A DNA stretch of 64,000 nucleotides from Aspergillus flavus (lineage: Eukaryota; Ascomycota; Eurotiomycetes; Eurotiales; Aspergillaceae): positions 992,001 through 1,056,000 of the forward strand of contig NC_092408.1 of assembly GCF_009017415.1 (NCBI RefSeq), read 5' to 3'. Every line of letters begins with the position of its first letter. Position 1 is the first letter of the stretch. Under the pieces are notes generated by a model. It did not search any database and was not told the origin of the DNA. It saw nothing but the letters and a program-made list of their open reading frames with translations. Shown one piece after another: positions 1 to 14,276 of the stretch. The position numbers were made by a program, and so were the translations under genes.

Positions 1-791
1 TGCGTTGTAATTCTTCTTGGTGGTTGAAACGGTCCAACTCTTCCCGAATGATTTCTACTGGTACGCCTATCACGACCGTAGCCCAGCTAACTGACGTAGC
101 TTGCTCTGTCACAGTAGGCTCAAGCGTCTGGGAAACGCGCTGTACATGAACACAGAATGCAAAAGCGGTCCGTACGCTTTCAGCTCCGTATGAGACGAGG
201 TCCGATAAGGACTCGGAAACAGCTACTGCTGCTGCTGAAAATAGGCCGACGCTTATTCCTACCAAGCATGCCGGACGGCGGTATGAAGTATTAAGTGTCT
301 CATGGTGTCTGTATGTAGTTACATAGAATATTAGCTCATATCTAACCCTAGCATCTACTAGAAAGCACTGGCAATAGTTCTATAGAACGGGATATAGCGA
401 CTCACCCGATGAGCATAGCTATCTCGTAGATGCATAGAAAAGCACCGTCCCAAGCACCACTTAGGGAGCTGCTCTTGAAGTCATCCCAGTGCGAGGCCAG
501 CGTGACCACATCGTGGAATGGCGGTACAGAATCTCGCAATGGCCGTGGCAGCTTCTGAACCTCCGTTCTAAGAACCAAGGCACAGTTCTGCAAGAACCTA
601 GCAAGGTGCGGATAGCCAGGTAACATGGAATATCTGTGCAGTCTGCGTATCAGGTCCTGGATTTCACCACTGGGAAGCTCGTGACTGAATAGAATAAATT
701 CTTCAGGTATATTGGCGTCCATGTCGACGTTCGCATGGCTGGGACTTGGTGAGCGTGATTCGGAAGGAGTAATAGTGGTGTTTTCGATCAT
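1..791 (-). CDS. Non-reducing polyketide synthase, N-terminal SAT region (partial, cut by window edge)
   Basis: This is the start of a large iterative non-reducing PKS that continues beyond position 1. Exon 1 runs 791-406 and exon 2 runs 308-1, joined by a 97-bp GTGAGT...ACAG intron in phase 2. The protein opens with a Ser/Pro-rich leader. It then has LFSHELPSGEIQDLIRRL and, after the intron, PACLVGISVGLFSAAAVAV, which fits a starter-unit acyltransferase (SAT) domain with its active-site Cys segment. I chose the Met at 791; an in-frame Met at 722 is also possible. KS, AT, PT and ACP domains would lie outside the window. A metallo-beta-lactamase thioesterase lies next upstream, which is typical of NR-PKSs lacking their own thioesterase and releasing product in trans. 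This gene should supply the aromatic backbone of the cluster. Confidence 0.85.
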
Positions 792-1566
792 TGTGTGAGT
801 TTTGAAAGTATCTCTCGTCTCTCGAAGAAAACAAAGGTTCAGAAAGTAATGTTGAATCCAGTAGAATAGCAAATCCTAATCGGATGGGGAAACCAGTCGA
901 AGGCTTTTCAGCTTTCATTAGAGAGCAAATCGAACATCTGTAACGTGACCTCTAGGGGTGGTGTGGACCATCAACTACGAATCCTATACAACCGATAGAC
1001 CTCGTGTTACTCTCCAATGGTATTCATGTTTCTATTCTAAACATAGATGGACTACTACTGGCTGGGAATAGTCTACGTAGTTTCCAGCTGACTTCTCGTT
1101 TCTCGTAGACTGGCTTGGCTTAGGGTAGACAGAGAATTGCGTTCCATGGCGCCAACAAAGGTCGGAATCCGACTCGGGGGATTATTTGACGCAGGTACTG
1201 ATGAACCACTATACTCAATTGAGCAGTCTTAGCGGTGGCAGCGTTGATTCGAATTGGAGATCATTGGGGCGCTATATTGCTAAGCTCGTATCAAGTATAT
1301 TCAGTCAAACCGAGACGGCCTCCGAGGAATCCTTCAACAGTCACTTTCCGGCTACAGGGCCGCAGTGGTGACGAAGATGCAAGTAGATCAGACTGCCAGA
1401 TTCTAAACGATCGGAAAGAGAAATGTGCACATGTACAGAAAAGCCGAAAGGAAAATCATGCAGAAATGTCAGTCAATGCGTATGTCCTACAAAACTATCA
1501 TTTAGGTACTCCAAAATGCAAATTCTTCATTATCGTAAACAACTACTAAGAACCAAAGTTTCTTTG
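792..1566. promoter_or_regulatory. PKS upstream region with AflR-type palindrome
   Basis: This 775-bp stretch separates the 3' end of the thioesterase gene from the PKS start. I see no convincing gene in it. At 1161-1173 lies the perfect palindrome GTCGGAATCCGAC, containing TCG-N5-CGA, the site type bound by AflR-family Zn2Cys6 regulators. It is about 370 bp upstream of the PKS start codon. Confidence 0.5.
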
Positions 1567-2813
1567 CTAAAGTGGCTGGACCGTTGCGAACCAATGTGTA
1601 GTCCTATCTGGTCCAACCAGTCTACAACCGACCTCGCCTCGCTCTAGCAACATATATAAAACTTGATCCAACAGAGGCCCCACAGCAGAGTCAAACGTTG
1701 CGCTATCCTTGGAGACTTCTCCGTAAATGAGACCGCCTATGTCAGCTGTGGATAGGCCCTGCACTGTCTCCGTTCCATTAATGTCTTGGTCGATACGACT
1801 ATCACTAGAGTCGCTGACGCCTCCTGTGTAGCCGCTTCTGGCTTTTCTAGCACTTCTCGCGCTACTCCCATTACGGAATGAAGGAGAGGAAGAAGTCTCT
1901 CTAGCCAAAACCGAGTATATCTGCTTCTCCCTTGAGACTCTCTGCGCGATATATTTTGCAATGGTTTGAGGCAGGTTAGATATCATGTCTCCGTGGCCGG
2001 GGTACCCAACGGCGCACTTTAGGCTTGCCATCTGGCGAAGGCTGGCTGTGTAGGCTTCTAGGTCCTCAGCAACACTATAGCCATGGCCTAGCACGTTGTC
2101 ACCGGTGAACATCGCGTTTTCCTCTTCCAACACGAAGCACATGTGGTCAACGGTGTGCCCGGGTGTCAGGACTGCCCTTAGGGTCGCATCTCGTGTTTGG
2201 AAGATTTGGCCGTTCACAATGTCCAGCTGGCCGTGGTCAGGCATGTGCTTGTATATAGTTATGTTGGAATCATGGGCAAGGAGGTCGGCTATCCCGCCAG
2301 TATGGTCCTTGTGCCAGTGCGTGAGAAGGACTTGGGAAATGGAGATGTCGTGGTCTTCGAGATATCTGGTCACACTCAGTGCCCATTGTGGGGATCCCTG
2401 TTGACGTCGGTTATTGAGTTCCTGGGCGAGAACATGAAAACAAAAAATATTGACAGATTTCAAAAGTTAACAGGATATCGAAGTACGTATCTAGATTATT
2501 CCCAACTGTACCAAAGTAGGAGTGACACACCCAGGAACAGAGGAACCGCGAAGAGTGCTCAAATGGTGGGCAAGCGCCATACCTCTCCAGTGTCAATGAG
2601 TATCCTAGAGCTTCCAGTACCAACTAGGTATGTGTTGGTGCCCTGGAGTTGCATGCTTCCGGGGTTGTATCCCAGAAAGCGCACAACACGGTCAGACAAG
2701 CCATCGTCGACTTCTGCGAGCACAGGAAGCTTGCTTCGCTGTGTCTCTAGATAGCCAGCCCAGAATGGCGACGAGTAAAATCCCTCCGGCATGGTTGTTG
2801 AAAGCATTGACAC
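1567..2813 (-). CDS. Metallo-beta-lactamase-type thioesterase partnering the NR-PKS
   Basis: Two exons (2813-2583 and 2421-1567, intron GTATGG...CCCAG, phase 0) give a 361-residue protein. The metal-binding motif HWHKDH is at about residues 112-117, followed by TGG and later PGHT and FTGDN, all hallmarks of the metallo-beta-lactamase fold. The N-terminal GTNTYLVG strand and IDTGE segment match the ACTE/MdpF/AptB family. Those proteins hydrolyse the acyl chain from the ACP of PKSs that lack a TE domain, giving anthraquinone or tetracene-type products. The gene lies directly upstream of the PKS on the same strand and is divergent from the halogenase fusion. The assignment to the family is firm; the exact chain released is unknown. 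Confidence 0.88.
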
Positions 2814-6698
<3,885 letters not shown>

Positions 6699-7170
6699 TT
6701 TCTTTTAGTATTTCTCAGTTTAGGCACAACAAAATACCAAATTTGCAGTTATACAGCGTACGGCCTGTACACAGTTAATAGGCGGGTGAGCTCCCTGGGT
6801 ACTCGTAGGACTTGGGGTAGGGAGCCAAGTTCCGTCCATCTCGGCGATGTTGATGTACTTACTTCGTAGATATGCGTCTTGAAACTTGTCTAATTGTTTT
6901 CCGTTTTGCAGGGATGCTTTTGTTGCAATTTAATATTTATCCACTGCTCTGACAAAAAGGTCAAGTTCGTTCTTGACGAGGATCTTCCTGGCGTAAATCG
7001 ATGATATTCTCTTTAATCGGTACTTCTGATAGCACTTAGTAGTGACCCGGGAAAAAACAAGACTCAGTCATATTATTCTCATCCATAAAGAACTATTCTA
7101 CTATTTCCTACCACTCAGGACCACGAACACACCAATACCAAATGCAAGGGAAAAACACAACATGGGCTAG
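6699..7170. other. Convergent 3' intergenic region
   Basis: This lies between the 3' ends of the halogenase fusion (plus) and the GMC oxidoreductase (minus). It is AT-rich, consistent with two facing 3' UTRs. I see no gene here. Confidence 0.5.
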
Positions 7171-8854
7171 TCAATTCGCTCGGATCAAATCTGCGGCCCG
7201 TTCAGCCACCGTATACACGGTGCTAATGGGATTCGCCTGCGAAATGACGGGGAAGACGCTTGCATCGACCACTCGAACATTGCTGACACCGTAGACCTTC
7301 AGATCCGACGCGACCACGCCGCCTCTCTCGCGGGGCAGCATCGCGGTGGTACCGCACGCATGGGCCGTTGGGATGGCCATGGCCTCGCGCACCAGCTGGG
7401 CGAGCGCCTCTCGATCCTGGGGCGGCGGCGCATCGACGAAGGGCTGGAGACGGGCCGAGTGGAGAATTTCCTGCAAATGCTGAACGTGCCGGACCATCGA
7501 ATCGAGGTCAGACGGGTGGTTCAGGTACTTTGGATCAATCTGGGGGCTGCTGGCTGGGTCCGCTGACTGGATATGGACGCTGCCCCTGGAGAAAGGGAAG
7601 GAAGGGAAAATGCCGATAATGGCGAGATTGCCGGGGTAGATAGAGAAGTGGATGCAGGCGGACGCCTCGTTTGGGCCGTTCAGGATCCCTGCAATTGCTG
7701 CGTGGTTTGGGCCTTCGCGGGCCCGATCAAGAATCTCTTGCATGTCCATGGGCGCGAGGTGGATGAAGGCGTTAGCTTTCATGCCCGGGGCGATATCCTG
7801 GATGTCCGCATGCGCCTTCACCGGGGCTGACAGGACACTCATAGCGTGGTTTGTCAGGTTCTCTCCTACCCCGGGCAGGTGGACAAGTGGTGAAATGCCG
7901 AGGGTTTGGAGTCGAGCCTGATCACCAATTCCCGATAATTCGAGAATCTGGGGGTTGTTAAACACGCCCGCAGCCATGATCACCTCTTTGGTGGGTTTGA
8001 ATAGGACGGTCCCCTGGGCTTCGATCTGGACCTCTACTGCCGTGGCAGTGAGATGGCCATTCGGTGCAGACGAGTCGAACAGGATACGAGTTACGCTGGC
8101 ACCGGTGACGATTCTGACGTTAGCACGAGATGCGATAATAGCGCCATATCCGTTCGCTGCGCTGCTGCGATGTCCGGACACCGGGTCGATGGTCGCAGTA
8201 TACGGTCGCGTACCAATAGTCGCCCCTTCCGACACCAATTCGTCAGCGTAACCATAGCCGTGTTCCTCAAATGCTTGCTTCCATGCGTCGAGCAGAGTGG
8301 TGTCGGCCCTCTCCGTAGGCACCGGGTAGCTCACTTGGATTGGTCCGGCTGTATTAGACTGAGGACCACCAGTCCTGGGATGCAATGTATATGCCCGTTG
8401 AAAACAGGGCGCCAGCGTTTCCCAATTCCAGCCTGGATTGCCCAGCGACTCCCAGGCATTGAATGCCGCTGGAGCCGGAGGCAGGAATATGCAACCATTG
8501 ATTACCGAAGACCCGCCCAGGGCCTTGCCCGCCGCTTGATTGAATTGCCGAACGTTCAGTCCGGCCTGGTCCGTTCATTTTTAGCACATAGCCATTGTTA
8601 GTAGAGGAGGGTGGGGGGGGGGGGGGGGGGGGGGGGGGAATCCTCGTTACCTGCGGAGCCCCCTTGAGGTTCCAGTCCATCTCGCTCCCCATCAGAGACT
8701 CGTACACGAGTGGATCCTGAACGCGAGCATCACTCGATGTATCTTCACCGCGCTCCAGCACGACGATGCGCGTCTCTGGGTTCTCCGACAGTCGGCAGGC
8801 AACAACCAGGGCTGCCGTACCGCCACCGACGATAACATAGTCTGCCTCTTCCAT
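7171..8854 (-). CDS. GMC-family FAD oxidoreductase in the polyketide cluster
   Basis: Two exons (8854-8651 and 8565-7171) encode 532 residues. The N-terminus has the Rossmann FAD motif VIVGGGTAAL and the E-R-G strand end. After the intron come GKALGGSSVING, typical of GMC signature 1, and later GVFNNPQILELSGIG, the GMC signature 2 region. The C-terminal active-site segment is HACGTTAMLPRERGG, with a His at the usual catalytic place, then VVDASVFPVISQANP. The family oxidises alcohols with flavin. Its place between the halogenase and the reductase suggests a tailoring or alcohol-oxidation step. The 85-bp intron carries a 26-base poly-G run on the plus strand (8613-8638), a likely hotspot for length variation. 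No secretion signal is seen. Confidence 0.88.
8613..8638. repeat. 26-base poly-G tract inside the GMC gene intron
   Basis: An uninterrupted run of 26 G on the plus strand (poly-C in the transcript) sits between the donor at 8650 and the acceptor at 8566 of the GMC intron. It forms a long pyrimidine run upstream of the TACTAAC-like branch site. Confidence 0.85.
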
Positions 8855-9359
8855 GTCTGTAATAAAGCTAAGACCGGTAATCGAAATGATGGTTGATCAA
8901 AGGTCAATTGATCTGACGAGATGGGTATACGCTAGAGGACCAGTCTATGCTAAGGAGGTGGAAATGAGGGGAACTTTTAGGCTCATCCGAAAGGAACTTG
9001 AACTCGGCTAAATCAATGACCGCGTCCCCATCAAACCCCAGTAGTTCGACCTTCCTGTACCCATAAAGCAAACCAAACTAGACATGGCCCTTCTATTCTT
9101 TGCTACCAGTCCCGATGTCACGGTGGAGTCTGTTGGTGTCCCTGGCCAGGTTCCTCGTCCAATGGAACCAAGTGTATAGCGACAGTCTGTAGAAAATTAG
9201 ACATTGCCTACTTTCGCTTTTCAATGCGTTTAACGAAACATATTGCCTAGGGCTGCTTTACAAGGACATATTGCCTGTCAACCGTAGATTTCAGTTATTA
9301 TAGATACCGCTAGATAGACTATCTTCCTACATCGAGTTGTGAACGGGTCGGATTCGGGT

Positions 9360-10104
9360 TTTAAGATCTAGGTTAGGTTAGTGGGGTTGGTTGTTCCAAC
9401 TCTCAGTTGAACCGTTGTTTGGTTGATATATATATATATTGTTCCCTCTATAGCTAACCTAGTTCTGCCTAAGGCGGAAATGAACCTATCTAGGCGGACG
9501 GTGAGCCAGGGCTGTTATCTGCCGGCAGTATTTCCAAGAGACCCTGCCCACCGCCCTGACAACCTAGGTTGGTTAGATTAGGTTAGGTTATGACTTGGTT
9601 ACGATCGTTAGGTGATGGCACTCTAGGTAGGACGGCTTTGTTGGACCCTTGCTGTTGACCTCGTATTTGGGGACCCATGCTCTGTCTGCGTGCCCTGTTC
9701 TTTGTTCCTGGTGGCCCGGGATCCACAACTCGAACGGGTGGGTACCCTAGGAGCAGTTGCACCTTCACTATTGGTCTTTTCGGGAGGTTTTGGACATTCT
9801 CTTGTAAATGAAGAGGTCCGTTTCTAGGCTTCCGAGGCATCTGCCTGTTGCAGGCGGACCGAATGAGACATTGTTGGTATGTGGATACGTGTGGATTCCG
9901 AACGAGCCACGCATTCTCGGACTCCGTCGATCCAGACCTGAGGGTGGAAAAAGCCCCCGATGTCTGTCTAATGCGGGGCCAGGCCGAGATCCCTGTACGG
10001 CTTGCTGCCGGCCGAGCTATGCACCCACTCAGGTGCTTCCTGCCCCTCATCGACGTTGGTTTGAGGCAGATGCTAATGGCCGTATCAACAACGACTAGGG
10101 TCAA
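9360..10104 (-). mobile_element. Possible LTR-retrotransposon remnant
   Basis: Read on the minus strand, about 9570-9360 begins TGTCAGGGCGG, contains a TATATATATATC box, and ends near CCAACCCCA, which resembles a fungal LTR. It is preceded by repeated TAACCTAACCTA units and by an open, Arg/Pro-rich 173-codon frame (10104-9583) with no recognised domain. I found no second LTR and no reverse transcriptase motif, so this would be a partial or solo copy. It lies between two cluster genes. The call is tentative; the open frame could be chance. Confidence 0.3.
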
Positions 10105-10344
10105 TTTTGCTGACAGTGCACTCTATTAATAACGAGCCCCTCCGCCTGCTTACCTGCCTATTAAACCTCCCTCTAACACACTTTGACCGGAAATACTCGC
10201 CTCTCCGTCTGCTTTCACAGGGTTCGTCAATCTTACGTGCTTACGTTTACGCATCTACATTGAAGCGATTCCCATTTTACGTCACGCGACTATAATTCGT
10301 TCGACTGTTTTACACGATCACTCCCCCGCAGAGAGTCTGACACA

Positions 10345-11339
10345 ATGGCCACGCCACCCTCGTACACCAAGACTACCCACACCGCCACATATGCTGGCAT
10401 CAACCCAACTCAGCCGGGCCTGTCCACGGCGGGCAAGGTTGTGCTGATCACTGGCGCATCAGGCGGCATCGGCCGAGCCACAGCCTCATCCTTCGCTGCA
10501 TCGGGTCCCCGAGCCCTCATCCTCCTTGGTCGACGCGCCGACGCGCTGGCAGAAACAGCCACGATTGTTCGCACCAGTCACGCAGAGGTGACGATTCAAA
10601 CTCACGAGGCTGAGCTGTGCGATGCTGCGAGCGTACGCAATGCCATGAACAAGGTGGCTGCGGAGTTTGGCGGCATCGACATCCTCGTCCATTGTGCCGG
10701 CGTCCTGGCCCCCGTCGTGCCTCTTCTGGAAGCGGATCCGGCTACCTTTTTGGACGGCTACAAGACCACCGTTGTCGGTACACTGGTAACGGCGCAGGCT
10801 GTCGTCCTGGCAAACAGGACCGTCAGCGCCAGCGAGGACAAGCCGGTCACCTTTATCAATCTCACCACGGCCGGCATCCTGTTCCCCCCATTCCCCGGCA
10901 TGGGAGCCTACGTGAGCAGCAAGATGGCCGCCGTCAAGCTCTTACAGTCCTTTGCCACCGAGAATTCGCAAGTGCGTCTTCACAATGTGCATCCTGGACT
11001 CCTCAGAACGGCCATGTCGGCCAAGCTGGCAGAGACGATCCAATTGCCATATGCCTATGATGACAGTAAGTATTGACTGATCTTGCTCTTGTATTCCAGT
11101 CGCTAACGATTATTCTTCCTTTGGCAGTCTCTCTTCCCGCCGATTTCCTTGTCTGGATTGCCTCTCCCGAAGCGGAGTTTCTCAAAGACAAAATCGTCTT
11201 CGCCGCTTGGGACGTTGATGAGCTCAAGGCTCGCCAGAAGGAGATTGTCGGCGGCCCGCCGGGAACTGGTGAGCTCTGGCTTGGCTACCAAGGATTCCCG
11301 CGATTCATCGCTGGCCAGCCTTTGCCAGGAACCCAGTAG
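10345..11339 (+). CDS. Short-chain dehydrogenase/reductase
   Basis: Two exons (10345-11065 and 11128-11339) encode 310 residues. The nucleotide-binding motif TGASGGIG is at 36-43, and the catalytic pair YVSSK is at Y189/K193, preceded by the HCAG strand (NNAG equivalent). The Ser usually found about 14 residues before the Tyr is apparently a Thr here (INLTTAG), an active-site variation worth noting. The protein probably reduces a ketone or oxidises a secondary alcohol of the cluster intermediate with NAD(P)H. In diaporthin-type pathways a side-chain ketone is reduced, so a similar role is reasonable but inferred. It is convergent with the AflR-like regulator. Confidence 0.88.
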
Positions 11340-11693
11340 GCGACTGGTACATGTATGGGAAGTCGCCCATCCCAGATCAAGGGGACTATTGCACGCGAGC
11401 GTTGATCATACAAGTAGATCAACGATAAATTCACACATTAGAGCGCTAGCGCAAAGATTGCAATGAAATGAATGCTAGAAAGTATATTGCTCAGACAAAC
11501 ATATTTGTTGAGTCCTAAATAAAAGAAGACAAATAAAGACTAGTCTCGTCATCAATTTCCAATTCCAAGGGGCACTTTCAAGGTCGTTATACATTGTCCC
11601 GCAACTAAGTCGGTATTGTCTATGGTCTAGCCAGGCTCTCCAAAACAATGCAAGATGTACTATGTACAGTAATATATCAAAATACGAGGAAAT
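11340..11693. other. Convergent 3' intergenic region
   Basis: A 354-bp stretch between the reductase 3' end and the regulator 3' end. It is AT-rich UTR-like sequence with no gene seen. Confidence 0.5.
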
Positions 11694-12707
11694 TCAAAGA
11701 ACCATCCGTCTTGCCACTCCCTGAGTGACAGATTGCAACTTGCACCGAAGCAAAGCCGACACAGGCGCAACAACCCAGGTAGTGTGCTCCCAGCGCGCGC
11801 CACCCTTGTTATCCTGGCAGTACCTATCTGTAAACTGCAAAATGAGCCTGGCAATCTTGGACAGGTCGCCAACCTGACTCTGACCGTCGCCGGTCAAGCT
11901 GCGTGAAGATGACTGTGGCCGTGACCACATGAGTACATCTTCATTACATGAGACCTGGCTGATGGACATGCCATCATTAGTATACGGCCCGTCGTAGTTC
12001 ACCGATCCTGGGTCGGAATCGGCATCAGCCGAGCAATGAACCACGTCCATGAGCGAAATGCACCCCGATGCCACCAGAAGCGCCACATCCGCCTGCTCGG
12101 AACACGGACACATGAGGATGGTCAGCAGCCGCTGGCAGGCCTCGGTAGCCGTCAAGCCGCTGCTGCCGTACGTGGGAGCAGCGGTCCTGCGCCGTCCCTT
12201 GCTCATTTCCAACTGCTCGACAATCGACAGAGCGACCTTAGTACAGTCGGTCTCGGCGGTATCCGCATCAAGCCCCATGCTCATTACATTACACGACGAC
12301 GAGGATGATGACATTGCTGCAGATTGTGGCTGGCTATCCTGGTAATGGCTCATGGTATGTGTGCCGGGAAACCAGCCATTGTCGCAGCCCACCTGGTTGT
12401 CGCCTTGGCTCGGGATTCCGGTCGGCTCCATTAAGTGGCTGTTGCTAGTATTTGTCTCTGGTGCCTTGAAAAATTGCTGGGGGCTTTGGGCTCGAATTTG
12501 ATCTTGACTCTGGCTCTCGCTCGCCTTCCGCCGTACGCGATGCGGTCGACCACCACGGCGAGCAGGGCTGTATGTGCACGAGCGGTTGAGGTTCACGCAA
12601 CGCGAGCAAGTCGGCTTCTGCTTATCGCATCTCAGCTTGGACGCTGAGCAGACATCACAGGAGTCTTTTAGCTTTCGAGTGGGTATCTGGGGGTTGTAGG
12701 TCTCCAT
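11694..12707 (-). CDS. AflR-like Zn(II)2Cys6 cluster-specific transcription factor
   Basis: A single exon encodes 337 residues. The binuclear zinc cluster is complete, with Cys 17, 20, 27, 34, 37 and 44 (spacing 2-6-6-2-6), followed by a basic RRGGRPHRVRRK linker. The rest, with TATEACQRLLTILMCPCSEQADVALLVASGCISLMD and a Ser-rich middle, fits the aflatoxin regulatory protein (AflR) domain family. It is expected to activate the surrounding polyketide genes, and two TCG-N5-CGA palindromes upstream of the PKS and in the thioesterase/halogenase promoter support this. A TTTATATAG box lies about 30-45 bp upstream of the start codon. The internal cysteine cluster CPCSEQ is a usual feature of this family. 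Confidence 0.92.
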   Translation of the reverse strand: METYNPQIPTRKLKDSCDVCSASKLRCDKQKPTCSRCVNLNRSCTYSPARRGGRPHRVRRKASESQSQDQIRAQSPQQFFKAPETNTSNSHLMEPTGIPSQGDNQVGCDNGWFPGTHTMSHYQDSQPQSAAMSSSSSSCNVMSMGLDADTAETDCTKVALSIVEQLEMSKGRRRTAAPTYGSSGLTATEACQRLLTILMCPCSEQADVALLVASGCISLMDVVHCSADADSDPGSVNYDGPYTNDGMSISQVSCNEDVLMWSRPQSSSRSLTGDGQSQVGDLSKIARLILQFTDRYCQDNKGGARWEHTTWVVAPVSALLRCKLQSVTQGVARRMVL

Positions 12708-14276
12708 GTCTGCTGTGTGACGGCACTGTCCAACCTTCTCTATATAAATTCTGAGTCTAAGTGAGACTTGGGCAAGCTATCTATATCGAACCCGATGTAT
12801 TACCACGGATCTACAGCGACAGGGGTACCCGTTTCAAGGCATATAGCGCGGAATTTATGGTTCTTGCTATATGATGCAATGTAACGTGGCTGTTCTACCC
12901 CGCGAATGGTGAGATTACGCCCAACTCCCTCACACCGCAATGCACCAGGAATACGAGTACGAATGCCAGAACCCCTGGTGAAGACGAGATTCTTCTATGC
13001 ATGTACGGCTCAATCGTAATATGTAAAAAAAAAAAGAAAATACAAATAAAAAGCATTTAGGCAACTCTTGGCCGCTTGCCGGGCGCGGAGAAACTAAAGC
13101 GCTTACTGCTCAAATCAAGCTATTTAGGGCTTACGAGCGAGGGGTAGTAGGCTGTGCCTGATCCAATCCAGAAGACTTTCACACCCCCATTTCTTTCGTT
13201 CAGGCTCCCTTAGTCTGAATCAGCTCGATATATTCGAATCCACTTTTTGGCCCCCACGATAAGCGCGACAACATGGTGTCCTCGAGAGATTGTTTTCTGC
13301 TCTGTTGTGTTGGAATGTGGGTGGTTGAACCGAGGTTATTCTATCCCTTGCATGAATACGGATTCCAGAGAGAATTGCTATTGGTGTGGATTCATATGAG
13401 GCTCTCTCAGGCAAGGTCTACCCATCCTTCAAAGAGACATGAACCTTCTAGATGCTATTGATAGATCCAGGAAGGGTAGATATGACAGGAGTGAGCTAAA
13501 AGATAGATACGGATTGGTACCCTCACCCCACCTCACCTTGCGTTTGGGGTGGAGTTTTCCAGATTCCAGGCCTTGAGGGGTTAGAAATTAGAGGCCCTGG
13601 TCTGGGGACTAGATTTAGTACAGTGAAAAGCTTCGCTATCCTTAGTGGTCATCTGACCCCTCCTTTCGTCGCCATGTCAATAGGATGGCTTCTCGCTAAC
13701 TATTCCTCAATAGGATCCAATCTTAAGATCGTATTCGGGTAAAACCTTAATACGGATCTGTACCAATACTATTCAGCGCCATTCAGTGTTCTTCTTTGCT
13801 CCTTTTGTTTGGGTCACGATTCGTGGGACCCTTTCGAACGCTTCCCACGAATCAGCTGACTCAGATCTCAAATCCCACCTCGTGTTGCTGCATGGTTATA
13901 TGCATTCCAAAACCTAGCTTAGGTCGATCAATCTGACCAAGTGCAGCGATTCTTACCCTATCGTATACAATATTTGGGGCCAGTGTTTTTGGTACGGAAA
14001 ACCCACGTTAATTACAAGTGTACCTGAGAGTCAAGAGGCAGTAGAAATTGTAATTTTAGAAAACGTTCATCTATGGTAATCACGTCCCTTTTCTCAATAT
14101 TACGAAGGTGTTCATTTTCTGCTATTTATAGATCTATATAACGTAATATATGCAGCAGATATGCAGATGGTATCGACGTATGGTCACCGAGAGGAATGCC
14201 AACTTTTGCTTTACACGTGGTGGACAACTCTCCTAATTGGCAAAGACCGTAGTTCTAATCAACGAATACAACAGGC
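12708..14276. other. Gene-free 1.6-kb stretch with a perfect hairpin
   Basis: I found no gene of credible length. It contains a perfect 11-bp inverted repeat GATTCGTGGGA/TCCCACGAATC at 13818-13828 and 13843-13853 with a 14-base loop. The promoter of the AflR-like gene occupies its left end. Confidence 0.5.
13818..13853. repeat. Perfect 11-bp inverted repeat with 14-base loop
   Basis: GATTCGTGGGA at 13818-13828 pairs exactly with TCCCACGAATC at 13843-13853. It could be a hairpin, a dyad operator or a transposon-end trace. No function can be assigned. Confidence 0.6.

Noticed and set aside
1186..1647. Short plus-strand frames upstream of the PKS
   Set aside because: They are small, overlapping, without domains, and lie in the presumed PKS promoter.
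9808..10098. Plus-strand open frame of 96 codons
   Set aside because: It lies opposite a longer open frame in the putative retroelement remnant, is Arg/Pro-rich and shows no domain; probably chance.
12775..12800. TCG-AACC-CGA upstream of the AflR-like gene as an autoregulatory site
   Set aside because: The spacer is four bases instead of five and the element is not a palindrome.
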